From NCBI RefSeq assembly GCF_030997045.1, contig NZ_CP116899.1:496001-560000 (forward strand): 64,000 bases of DNA, read 5' to 3'. Position 1 is the first letter of the stretch; each line of letters starts with the position of its first letter. The notes beneath the pieces were generated by a model. It was given only the letters and a program-made list of their open reading frames with translations, did not search any database and was not told where the DNA came from. The stretch comes from Microbulbifer sp. TB1203. Lineage in GTDB: Bacteria; Pseudomonadota; Gammaproteobacteria; Pseudomonadales; Cellvibrionaceae. The translations under genes were made by a program, and so were the position numbers. Below, piece by piece: positions 7,133 to 15,503 of this stretch.

Positions 7133-8959
7133 TCACGGGCTGGCCACCGGGGTGACTTTCTGACCCAGCAGGTGGCCTGAGCTGTCATAGCTGTAGTCCG
7201 TCACGCTCTCCGGCGTGGTGACCTGGGCCGGTACATTCAGCGTCGGATGCCACTCGGTGGTGATTGTCCGTGCTGAGGGCGTACCAGCGGCTTCTGTGCG
7301 TGTCAGCTCGCGGCCCAGGCTGTCGCGGGTGTAGGTAGTGACATTACCTTCCCAGTCCGTCTCACTGGCGACAAAGCCATTGGCGTCGTAGGTGTAGCCC
7401 TTGTTGGCTGCCGCACAATTGGCTGAGGTTTCGCCGTCAACCGAGGCAATGCGTTTAACTCCGTTCACATCCGCGTAATGATAAGTGGTCTGCTTGCCCA
7501 GGGCATTGGTCAGACGCCGGGTATTGGCATCCACGTATTCCACGCCCACCGACTCGGCGCCGCCGTTGTGTTCTGTGCGAATCGCCCGCCCCTGGTCGTC
7601 GTAGGCAAAGGTGCTGTAGACCTTGCCTGCCTCGTCGGTGACGCCGGTCAGGGCATTGGGGAAGCGGCTGTCTTCGTAGCGGAAGACCCGCTGCGGTAAT
7701 GCACTGCCGGGGAAGGTAATGGATTGCAGCAGGCCGTTGGCATTGTAGGCGAAACCAAAAACGGCTCCATCGTTTCGGGTGATCTGGGTCAGCTTGCCGT
7801 CGGTGTAGGCCAGCGCAACGCTGTTGCCGTTATCGTCGGCGATGGATTGTTGATGAACGCCATTTCCATCGTAGGTGTAAGTAATACCTTGGCCCTGTTC
7901 GTTCTCCACGCGCAGAATACGGCCAGCGGTGTCGTATTTCTCGATACGACCATCGACCTTCAGGGTCCAGCCGGTGTGCTCTTGGCTCTCATCCAAATCC
8001 TTGGTCACTTGCCAGTCGCGGTTGGCCAAAGCAAAGAATGTACCGCTCTCATCAGCAAAATGCAGATCGCTGCCATTCGGACGGTAAGCAATCATCCGCT
8101 CAGTGACACCATCTGCCAACGTGTAGTGAGCCAGGAAGTAGCTGTGGTTGTGGCGCCAGTGTTTTGTGGCACTGCCTGTGTATTCCGAAGCAGGGTCTTT
8201 ATCGAGCGGCAGGGATATAGGTTGCTCGCCGGCGGGCAACGGCTGCTCTGTGTGTAACATTGTCTCGCCAGAAACACCCGTGCCAACACTGTAGCCAGCG
8301 CCGGCCTTCTGATGGTTGCCAAAGCTGTTGTAAAGCCAGGAGAAGGTCAGAGGGAACTCGCCGCTCGCTTCAAAGACGGTTTCTCGTTGCAACTTGTGGC
8401 CGTTGAAGAAATTGATCGGATTGCCGGCCAGATTGGATGGGCCGCTGGTCTGATTGGAGCAGCTCTGGGGTCCAGGGGGAGGCATGCAGTCGCGCGCGGA
8501 GTCGGACCAGGGTTTGTCTATGGGGCACTCTTTTTCGCAGAGAACTGTGGCATCGTTGTAGCTGGTTGGAGATTGGCATTGTGGGATAACGCATTTTTGC
8601 TCCTCAAAGGTATAGCCTTCAGGGCAATCGGGTACAACCTCAAACCTATGCACTATATAGGTATGATATTCAATGTTTTCAGATCCCTCTAGCTGAAAGC
8701 AGAATTCGGGCCCCCCAAAATTGTCTGAGCCATTGGAGTCATCCTTAATGTGCATATATCCATAAAAGTAACGACCCTCTCTATAGTCATACTTACGCCA
8801 GCAACCCCCAGGCATATGGAACTTTTCAGAGCAAGCCTGTTGCGCAGCATCGTGCGTTAAATAATAACCGTGAACCAGCTCAGTGCAGCCGGCCGCAACA
8901 GCAACACTTGGCACAATAATTAAAATTATTAAAAAAAATATTCCAAGTCTGTTATTCAT
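7133..8959 (-). CDS. Rhs upstream half A2: Cys-rich head, DUF6531, YD repeats
   Basis: The ATG at 8959 (MNNRLGIFF) follows a GGAG at good spacing and gives a textbook signal peptide (LIILIIVPSVAVAA), so I prefer it to the ATG at 8971. The mature head is Cys-rich and different from those of A1, A3 and A4 (CTELVHGYYL..., CPEGYTFEEQKC). The common CxKECPxDKPW module, DUF6531 and YD repeats follow, ending GQKVTPVASP. Length is about 608 residues. Downstream lies only the truncated b2, so A2 is an orphan unless it pairs with B1 or B2 in trans. Parts of the DUF6531 region are identical at DNA level to A4. Confidence 0.8.
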   Translation of the reverse strand: MNNRLGIFFLIILIIVPSVAVAAGCTELVHGYYLTHDAAQQACSEKFHMPGGCWRKYDYREGRYFYGYMHIKDDSNGSDNFGGPEFCFQLEGSENIEYHTYIVHRFEVVPDCPEGYTFEEQKCVIPQCQSPTSYNDATVLCEKECPIDKPWSDSARDCMPPPGPQSCSNQTSGPSNLAGNPINFFNGHKLQRETVFEASGEFPLTFSWLYNSFGNHQKAGAGYSVGTGVSGETMLHTEQPLPAGEQPISLPLDKDPASEYTGSATKHWRHNHSYFLAHYTLADGVTERMIAYRPNGSDLHFADESGTFFALANRDWQVTKDLDESQEHTGWTLKVDGRIEKYDTAGRILRVENEQGQGITYTYDGNGVHQQSIADDNGNSVALAYTDGKLTQITRNDGAVFGFAYNANGLLQSITFPGSALPQRVFRYEDSRFPNALTGVTDEAGKVYSTFAYDDQGRAIRTEHNGGAESVGVEYVDANTRRLTNALGKQTTYHYADVNGVKRIASVDGETSANCAAANKGYTYDANGFVASETDWEGNVTTYTRDSLGRELTRTEAAGTPSARTITTEWHPTLNVPAQVTTPESVTDYSYDSSGHLLGQKVTPVASP

Positions 8960-9030
8960 TAATTTCTCCATTTAAAAGTCGGCCTCTTCTATCGACCCCC
9001 TTTTCTTGGTGGGCGTTCAGGAATGGCTCG

Positions 9031-9534
9031 TTATGGATTAGCTCTCAATCTTTTTAAGTTATTAAGGATTGTTTTTGCTATCGCCAGCCGAGTTCTATTT
9101 CGCTGAAGTTTTTCTTCCATTTTGACGTAGCGCTCCAGTTTTTTAATAAATTCATCAGCACAATCAAGAGACACCAATTCAACAAACTCTGTTAAGTAAC
9201 CACCCTGTAAGCCAAGGTGCCAAAGTCCAGCCCAAAAATAGTCTACTCTCTGATCAACCGGAAGAGTTTTAATGTTTTTTTGGTGCTCGTCTTTGAAAAT
9301 TACAAACGCTTGAGAAATTCCAAACGGATTAGTATCGGAGTGATCATATCTTAAATATGAATCTGCACTCAAAATCACTTTTCCAATGCTGCTCTGCAAT
9401 GTGGACATTTCTGTTGGCGATTTACCCTCCCCCGCATCAACCCAAAGTGGGGCCAATGCAGCGATGGAGGTGATAACTGAAATAATATAATTCTTCAATT
9501 GTTTTCTCTTTTCTGTCCCACCACCAAAGAACAT
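9031..9534 (-). CDS. Hypothetical protein, possible orphan immunity protein
   Basis: This encodes up to 167 residues with an N-terminal hydrophobic stretch. The mature part is charged and mostly helical (WAGLWHLGLQGGYLTEFVELV, then a Lys/Arg-rich helix) with no family that I recognise. The ATG at 9534 has no ribosome site. A TTG at 9498 is preceded by AGAG at suitable spacing and would give a clean signal peptide (KNYIISVITSIAALAPLW, cleavage near VDA). The gene lies downstream of a 45-base scar of an Rhs core (9562-9606), which suggests it was the immunity gene of a toxin tip now lost. Base composition is AT-rich compared with the rhs genes. Confidence 0.5.
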   Translation of the reverse strand: MFFGGGTEKRKQLKNYIISVITSIAALAPLWVDAGEGKSPTEMSTLQSSIGKVILSADSYLRYDHSDTNPFGISQAFVIFKDEHQKNIKTLPVDQRVDYFWAGLWHLGLQGGYLTEFVELVSLDCADEFIKKLERYVKMEEKLQRNRTRLAIAKTILNNLKRLRANP

Positions 9535-9561
9535 AAAATCACGACATTTGGGATTTTTTAG

Positions 9562-9606
9562 GTTATGGTTCTGCTTTTAACTTGGCCTTCGCTGTATTGG
9601 GTTGTC
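9562..9606 (-). pseudogene. 45-bp scar of an Rhs core gene
   Basis: The sequence GGTTCTGCTTTTAACTTGGC and the bases after it (CTTCGCTGTATTGGGTT) match the plus-strand image of the QYSEGQVQSRTL segment of B1 (near 2583-2625) and B2 (near 11433-11475). Sequence on either side does not match Rhs. It is what remains of a former B half after deletion, and it marks the old position of a third toxin tip. Confidence 0.65.
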
Positions 9607-9641
9607 TCTAAAATTGAAATCCTGCCCCCAACTCTTTTAAA

Positions 9642-9884
9642 TCATAAAGATTCTAGCCGTTTGATATGCCGCTTATGTGCTTGAGTCAAGCTATCACTTG
9701 GCTGGCTTATAAAAACAAATAAATCAGCAATGGCATCAAGTTTTTCAGCCGTATCTGTCGAGTCAATCCTGTATTCATCTTCGCGGGCCTCAATGTAGGG
9801 CAACAATTCTGAATCATCAAGCTTCGAAAAATATTTCTGAATACGGAGAGAAAAATCTAATGTTGATTCTCTAACTCTAGTCAA
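9642..9884 (-). pseudogene. Small acidic protein, probable 5'-truncated immunity remnant
   Basis: An 80-codon frame runs from a TTG start to a stop. It encodes a helical, acidic product (YFSKLDDSELLPYIEARED, then AEKLDAIADLFVF) without a recognised family. There is no ATG and no ribosome site, and an in-frame stop lies just upstream. It sits among Rhs relics between the immunity gene of B2 and the core scar at 9562, so it is best read as the tail of an old immunity gene. Expression is doubtful. Confidence 0.4.
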
Positions 9885-9934
9885 ATCTTCCGCTAATTAT
9901 TCCTTTGTGATTTTCTTTGTGGTCACAAGATTAT

Positions 9935-10069
9935 CTATAAATCCCAGATTTCATTCACTTCGCGCTTATACTTTATATATTCTTTTACAGGGTCCATGGA
10001 ATTACCTAAAGCGCATAGTGGCAAAATCCTACGAGCGCTAATTTGGTTGAAACTACGATGGGAGGCACT
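9935..10069 (-). pseudogene. Orphan C-terminal fragment, possible old Rhs tip or immunity end
   Basis: An open frame of about 44 codons ends with SMDPVKEYIKYKREVNEIWD and a stop at 9935. The ending is strongly protein-like (amphipathic, charged), but no start with a ribosome site precedes it, apart from an internal ATG at 9997. It follows the B2 immunity gene directly. I infer a leftover tip or immunity C-terminus from an earlier cassette; the assignment is weak. Confidence 0.3.
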
Positions 10070-10531
10070 CTACAAGTGGAGCTTGGCTTTATTGGGCCAT
10101 AGCTTCAGCGACCCAATACTGTAGTTGTCAGGTGGGTAGTATACCTTCTGCGGTGAGCGATATTCGATACTGAACAAGATGCCCTTGACGAGCCAGAACT
10201 GTACTCCGATTTCGCCTCCATCGAACGTTACATGAGCAGTGGCTAGCAGCGCTTCATTTTCAGCCGTTGGGAATCGTTTGGTCTGTCGCTTGGCAGATAC
10301 GTCCTTGCCTAGTTGCATCGTGTGGAAATTCGTAAATCCGTAGGCATTTGGTTCATCAAGGTGCCGTATCAATCTGCGAACGGTCGTGAACTGTGCAAGT
10401 TGATAGGTTAGCACTTCTTGGTCGCTTGGCTCTAGTTCTTCGCTTAATCGTTTGAGCAACTCTTGCTCAAACGGAGTTAGCACATAGAGGCCTAGAAAGC
10501 TCTTAATCTTTACTGATAGAGAAAGTGTCAT
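10070..10531 (-). CDS. Putative immunity protein for Rhs tip B2
   Basis: The ATG at 10531 lies 10 bases after the stop of B2 and is preceded by GAGGA at good spacing; a longer frame starting at 10558 overlaps B2 and has no ribosome site. The product has about 153 residues: a helical N-terminal half (LTPFEQELLKRLSEELEPSD) and a mixed beta C-terminal half (HVTFDGGEIGVQFWLVKG). It has no signal peptide, so it should be cytoplasmic. I recognise no family. Position directly behind a toxin tip and its lower GC are the reasons for calling it immunity. Confidence 0.6.
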   Translation of the reverse strand: MTLSLSVKIKSFLGLYVLTPFEQELLKRLSEELEPSDQEVLTYQLAQFTTVRRLIRHLDEPNAYGFTNFHTMQLGKDVSAKRQTKRFPTAENEALLATAHVTFDGGEIGVQFWLVKGILFSIEYRSPQKVYYPPDNYSIGSLKLWPNKAKLHL

Positions 10532-10541
10532 TTCGCAATCC

Positions 10542-13469
10542 TCAGTTGCCACAGCCACAGCCGTTCAACGCAGCTGAGCCAGCGCCGTAAGCTGCAGCAC
10601 CAGGCACATAGGGAATTCGATTTATCAGCTGGCGAAATGGCGAAAACAGGGGGTTTGCTGCGAGCCACTCTCGACTTAAGCCAAATCTAGCCGCAGCATC
10701 CATCCGCGTATGCATAGCAGGCGTTACAAAATCACCATTTAAGCGATTGCCCGTTTTATTCATCCATTTTGCGCTCGGGTTATTAAATTTCTTCAAGAGC
10801 CGATTCGGGATAAGGCTGTGCGAAAAGTTTGCCCAATTGTTTCCGCTGGCAGCTTTGGCTGCGGCTTTCGTTCCACTAGCCCAGCCGAGCGCCAAACCAT
10901 TTACAAAGCCAAATGCCTCCCCACCCTTGTATGCACCCGAACACATGTTGACGTTGTTGATACCCCACAAGTCGCGAGCTTGACGCGTCAAACCAAAACT
11001 TAGTATATCGCCCCATCCTGCAGAGAAATCAACCGCCCCTTGTGACGGTGACCATCCTCCGGTAGCCCAATAAACTCCTCCCCACACATCGTCCATACTG
11101 AAGAGGCCAAATGGGTCATAGAGCATTGTGGGGTTGTTATAAACATAAGCGTAGGTGTTAGGACCGCCAGCCAATCCTATCGGATCACTTTGAAGGTACC
11201 TGCCAGTGCTCGGATCATAGTCCCTGAAGTAGTTGTAGTAATGCGGTGCCTCGCTGCCTTTGATCTGGCCGGGAAACCGCAAGTTTACAACGGTTTGATT
11301 GGCATCGTTGTCCGGATTGGTGTTTGGCTCGGTTTGCCCAAACGCATCGCTATCCCAGCGCCAGACGATCTTTTCATTGTTGTCGGTGCCGATTCTTGGC
11401 GTGTTCAGGTGGTCCGCGTGCAGGTAGGTCAGGGTTCTGCTTTGAACTTGGCCTTCACTGTATTGGGTTACCACCTGCGCAACCGGCATGTTGTCCAGGT
11501 AGATGTAGTCAATCTGGCTCTGGATGTCGGTGCCGTTGGCAGCGATGTTGGTCTCGCCGAGATACTGCCCGCTCAGGTCGTAGTGCAGCAGGTTGTCCTC
11601 GGCCTTGTCCGTGCGCACCCGCTGACCCAGAGCATTGTAGTAGTAGGTACCCTTGAGCTGGGTGTTTTCTGTGTAGGTCTTCAGCCGGTTGGCGTGGTTG
11701 TAGGTGTAGGTTTTGGCGCCGTCGTCGGTGCTGATGGTGTTACCGACAGCATCAGTTACCCAAGCCTTGGCGTCCTTCTGGATCAGGCGGTTGGAGGTGG
11801 TTTCGTAACTGTAGGCGTTCGCCTCCTGACTCTGGTCGGTCTTGGTCCAGGTCTTCTGGGTGCGGTTGCCTACCGGGTCGTACTGGTAGTTCTTCTGGCC
11901 TTCCACATAGCCTTCGTCCGTCAGGCGGTTGAGGTTGTCGTAGATAAAGGCTTTATCTTTGTTGGCATCCAAGTTGTCGGCGATGCCGGTGATGTTGTTG
12001 GCCAGGTCGTAGGTGTAGTAGTCGGAGCGGATGTTGCCGATACCGGTGGCGGTTACCGTCTCCAGTCGGCCGTCCAGGTCGTAGGTGTAGCTCTGGGTAA
12101 TGCCGTTGCCATAGTCCATGGACGCAATACCGCCGTAAGGCTGGTACTGGATGTTGCTGACGATGGTCTGGGCGGTGGCGTGGGCGTCGTCTTTGCTGGT
12201 GATGGCGCTGATACGGCCCAAGGAGTCGCGGCTGTAGGTGGCGATACGACCAGAGGGATAGGTAATGCTGGCGATCCGGCCCATTGAGTCATAGCTGTAC
12301 TGGGTGCTGAAGCTCCAGCTGGCAATGGTGTCGTCCTGCCGGGTGATCCGGCCCAGGTCGTCGTAGGTGATGGCCGTAGAGCCGGAATCGTTGCTGTAGC
12401 CGGTGAGGCGGCCTGTGCCCTTGTTGCCGTTCAGCGTGCTGTCGTAGGTGAAGACGGCATTCTCTGAGGTGCTGCCGGGATAGGTGATCGCCGTCAGGCG
12501 GTTCAGGGCGTCGTAGCTGTAGTTAGTGACGACACTCCTGGCATCGGTGCGCACCTTGAGATTGCCGGCTTCGTCGTAGTCGTAGTCGGTAACACCGGTA
12601 TCCGGGCTGGTGAGCTTGGTCAGGTTGCCGGCGAAGTCGTATTCGTAGCGGGTGGTGTTGCCGCGCTGGTCGGTGACGGACTTGATGCGGTCGGCGCTGT
12701 CGTAGGTGTACTGAATCTGGTTGGTGTCCGCATCGGTGACTGTCTTGACCCGGCCCAGGGCGTCGCGGGTCTCGCCGGTCGTGTTCTGATTGCCGTCGGT
12801 GGTGGAGACGCGCTCGCCGTTCTTGTTGTAGGCGATAGACGTGTTCTGGCCGTTGTTGCCGTTCACATCGATCAGGCGGCTCAGCTCGTCGTAGTTGCGG
12901 CTGACGGAGCGCACCAGCGTGGTGCCGTCGGCAGCGAACACTTTCTCTTCTTTTACGTTGCCGGCGGGGTCCAGGACATACTCCACCCGCTCACCCAGGG
13001 TATTCTCCACCGCGGTCAGGCGGCGGGCGGCATCGTATTCGAAGGTGACGCTGGAACTGTCGGGATACGCAATGTTGGTGACTTGGCCCACGGGATCGTA
13101 GGTATAGGTGGTCACCAGATCACCGGCAGCCGCTTTGACAGTGACTGTCTCCAGCCAGCCACGCACCGTATAGGTGTAGTGGGTCTGCAGGCCATTGGCA
13201 TCCTGCACCTTCAGGGGACGACCACCGGCGTCGTACACCAGGATGGACTCCACATGGTCCAGCGCATTGGTGGTGCTGGCCAGGCGGTTGTTCGCATCGT
13301 AGCCATAGGTGGTGATGTCCGGGACATCGGTGCGCGGACCGTTGGCGGTCTCCAACTTGCCCGCCGTGGTGTAGGTGTAGGACCAGTTCTGCTCCGTAAC
13401 CGCCGCGCTGGTACCGTGGGCGACCAGGAAGCTCAATGCCCCTGCGATGACTGCCTTGGTGAAGTGCAT
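10542..13469 (-). CDS. Rhs downstream half B2: signal peptide, YD repeats, Rhs core, toxin tip
   Basis: The protein has 975 residues from the ATG at 13469, which has AAGGA upstream; a frame from 13496 adds nine residues and has no ribosome site. Signal peptide, YD repeats and core match B1 nearly base for base, apart from a diverged signal-peptide region. The core ends RYLQSDPIGL, NTYAYVYNNP and DPFGL. The tip of about 187 residues is different from that of B1: GWGDILSFGLTRQARDLWG, then a region with FSHSLIPNRLL, NGDFVTPAMHTRMD, and a final CGC motif. The toxin activity is unknown. The gene follows A4 after 71 bases and precedes its immunity gene. Confidence 0.85.
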   Translation of the reverse strand: MHFTKAVIAGALSFLVAHGTSAAVTEQNWSYTYTTAGKLETANGPRTDVPDITTYGYDANNRLASTTNALDHVESILVYDAGGRPLKVQDANGLQTHYTYTVRGWLETVTVKAAAGDLVTTYTYDPVGQVTNIAYPDSSSVTFEYDAARRLTAVENTLGERVEYVLDPAGNVKEEKVFAADGTTLVRSVSRNYDELSRLIDVNGNNGQNTSIAYNKNGERVSTTDGNQNTTGETRDALGRVKTVTDADTNQIQYTYDSADRIKSVTDQRGNTTRYEYDFAGNLTKLTSPDTGVTDYDYDEAGNLKVRTDARSVVTNYSYDALNRLTAITYPGSTSENAVFTYDSTLNGNKGTGRLTGYSNDSGSTAITYDDLGRITRQDDTIASWSFSTQYSYDSMGRIASITYPSGRIATYSRDSLGRISAITSKDDAHATAQTIVSNIQYQPYGGIASMDYGNGITQSYTYDLDGRLETVTATGIGNIRSDYYTYDLANNITGIADNLDANKDKAFIYDNLNRLTDEGYVEGQKNYQYDPVGNRTQKTWTKTDQSQEANAYSYETTSNRLIQKDAKAWVTDAVGNTISTDDGAKTYTYNHANRLKTYTENTQLKGTYYYNALGQRVRTDKAEDNLLHYDLSGQYLGETNIAANGTDIQSQIDYIYLDNMPVAQVVTQYSEGQVQSRTLTYLHADHLNTPRIGTDNNEKIVWRWDSDAFGQTEPNTNPDNDANQTVVNLRFPGQIKGSEAPHYYNYFRDYDPSTGRYLQSDPIGLAGGPNTYAYVYNNPTMLYDPFGLFSMDDVWGGVYWATGGWSPSQGAVDFSAGWGDILSFGLTRQARDLWGINNVNMCSGAYKGGEAFGFVNGLALGWASGTKAAAKAASGNNWANFSHSLIPNRLLKKFNNPSAKWMNKTGNRLNGDFVTPAMHTRMDAAARFGLSREWLAANPLFSPFRQLINRIPYVPGAAAYGAGSAALNGCGCGN

Positions 13470-13540
13470 ATCGATTCCTTGAGATTCTTCTTGCAATCAG
13501 TTAACCATTGACAACAAAAGCCAAATTGCTTATCGCCCAG

Positions 13541-15457
13541 TCACGGATTGGCCACCGGCGTGACCTTCTGACCCAGCAAATGGCCAGAGCTGTCGTAGCT
13601 GTAGTTGGTCACGCTCTCCGGTGTGATGACCTTGGCCGGTACATTCAGCGTCGGATGCCACTCGGTGGTGATTGTCCGTGCTGAGGGCGTACCAGCGGCT
13701 TCTGTGCGCGTCAGCTCACGGCCCAGGTTGTCACGGATGTAGGTGGTGACGTTGCCTTCCCAATCCGTCTCACTGGCGACAAAGCCATTGGCGTCATAGG
13801 TGTAGCCCTTGTTGGCCGCCGCGCAGTTGGCTGAAGCTTCACCGTCAATTGAGGCAATACGCTTTACGTCGTTCACATCCGTGTAGTGATAGGTGGTCTG
13901 CTTGCCCAGGGCATTGGTCAAACGCCGGGTATTGGCATCCACATATTCCACATCGACCGACTCGGCGCCGCCGTTGTGTTCGGAGCGGATTGCCCGGCCC
14001 TGGTCGTCATAGGCAAAGGTGCTGTAAACCTTGCCCACCTCGTCGGTAACGCCGGTGAGGGCATTGGGGAAACGGCTGTCTTCGTAGCGAAACACCCGCT
14101 GCGGCGATGCACTGCCGGGGAAGGTAATGGATTGCAGCAGGCCGTTGGCGTTGTAGGCGAAACCAAAAACGGTTCCATCATTTCGGGTGATCTGGGTCAG
14201 CTTGCCGTCGGTGTAGGCCAGGGTCATGCTGTTCCCATTATCGTCAGCAATGGACTCCTGCTGGATACCGTTGCCATCGTAGGTGTAGGTGATGCCTTTG
14301 CCCTGTTTGTTCTCCACGCGCAGGATACGGCCGGCGGTGTCGTACTTCTCGATACGGCCATCGACTTTCAGGGTCCAGCCGATGTGCTCTTGGTTCTCAT
14401 CCAAATCCTTGGTCACTTGCCAGTCGCGATTGGCCAACGCAACAAAGACACCACTCTCATTCGCAAAATGCAGATCGCTTCCGTTAGGGCGGTAGGCAAT
14501 CATTCGCTCTGTCGCGCCATCTGCCAAGGTGTAGTGAGCCAGGAAGTAGCTGTGGTTGTGGCGCCAGTGTTTTGTGGCACTGCCTGTGTATTCCGAAGCA
14601 GGGTCTTTATCGAGCGGCAGGGATATAGGTTGCTCGCCGGCGGGCAACGGCTGCTCTGTGTGTAACATTGTCTCGCCAGAAACACCCGTGCCAACACTGT
14701 AGCCAGCGCCGGCCTTCTGATGGTTGCCAAAGCTGTTGTAAAGCCAGGAGAAGGTCAGAGGGAACTCGCCGCTCGCTTCAAAGACGGCTTCTCGTTGCAA
14801 CTTGTGGCCGTTGAAGAAATTGATCGGGTTGCCGGCCAAGTTGCTGCAGCTCTGGGGCTCTGGTGGGGCTACGCAGTCCCGCGCGTTATCGGACCATGGC
14901 TTATCTCTGGGACACTCTTTTTGGCAGAGACCAACGTCCGCGTTATAGGTAGTTGGTGCTTGGCATTGAAAAGCCTCACATGTTTGCGCTTCAGGATCAT
15001 ACGAGGCATTGCCAACACATTCACAAGCACCGCCAGATTCCGGTAAGGCGATAGTGCCCTCAGGACATAAACCACTATCATAAAAGTGAGCTGACCATGA
15101 ATACCCATAGGCATCTTCAGGAGTGGCATTTAGCTTAGTTGAACAAGTCGCAAATTCATACGCCCGAGGAATGTCGTTCGAAGAGTAATACGATCTATAA
15201 AGATCAATTGAGCGTAAACCAGTTTCTGAGTTAAGAAGCGTCCCATACTGAAGACAGCTGTTAGGATCACCAGTATATACAGGATGATCTGATGCAGCGT
15301 TAACCGCTGCACACGCCTCAGCTTTCGTGCCAAACAATCCAATAAATTTCTCCTCACAAACCCCTTCAGAAATTGAAGAGCTTGAAAAAAGAAAAACAGT
15401 TAAAACCGTTAAAAAACGAAACATATAAATACTGATATTAGATGCTAATTGATACAA
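13541..15457 (-). CDS. Rhs upstream half A4: Cys-rich head, DUF6531, YD repeats
   Basis: The product is 638 residues from 15457; a start at 15424 (MFRFLTVLTVFLF) would give a more compact signal peptide. Neither start has a clear ribosome site. The Cys-rich head contains CEEKFIGLFGTKAEACAA and a CPEG...CECVG...C segment, then the shared CxKECPxDKPW module, DUF6531 and YD repeats ending GQKVTPVANP. DNA of the DUF6531 region is a mosaic: about 14398-14550 matches A1, while about 14550-14790 matches A2. It is the direct upstream partner of B2. Confidence 0.8.
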   Translation of the reverse strand: MYQLASNISIYMFRFLTVLTVFLFSSSSISEGVCEEKFIGLFGTKAEACAAVNAASDHPVYTGDPNSCLQYGTLLNSETGLRSIDLYRSYYSSNDIPRAYEFATCSTKLNATPEDAYGYSWSAHFYDSGLCPEGTIALPESGGACECVGNASYDPEAQTCEAFQCQAPTTYNADVGLCQKECPRDKPWSDNARDCVAPPEPQSCSNLAGNPINFFNGHKLQREAVFEASGEFPLTFSWLYNSFGNHQKAGAGYSVGTGVSGETMLHTEQPLPAGEQPISLPLDKDPASEYTGSATKHWRHNHSYFLAHYTLADGATERMIAYRPNGSDLHFANESGVFVALANRDWQVTKDLDENQEHIGWTLKVDGRIEKYDTAGRILRVENKQGKGITYTYDGNGIQQESIADDNGNSMTLAYTDGKLTQITRNDGTVFGFAYNANGLLQSITFPGSASPQRVFRYEDSRFPNALTGVTDEVGKVYSTFAYDDQGRAIRSEHNGGAESVDVEYVDANTRRLTNALGKQTTYHYTDVNDVKRIASIDGEASANCAAANKGYTYDANGFVASETDWEGNVTTYIRDNLGRELTRTEAAGTPSARTITTEWHPTLNVPAKVITPESVTNYSYDSSGHLLGQKVTPVANP

Positions 15458-15503
15458 GAACGAGTCGCCGGCTTACGAAACGGGAAAACAATAAATATAA
15501 TCA

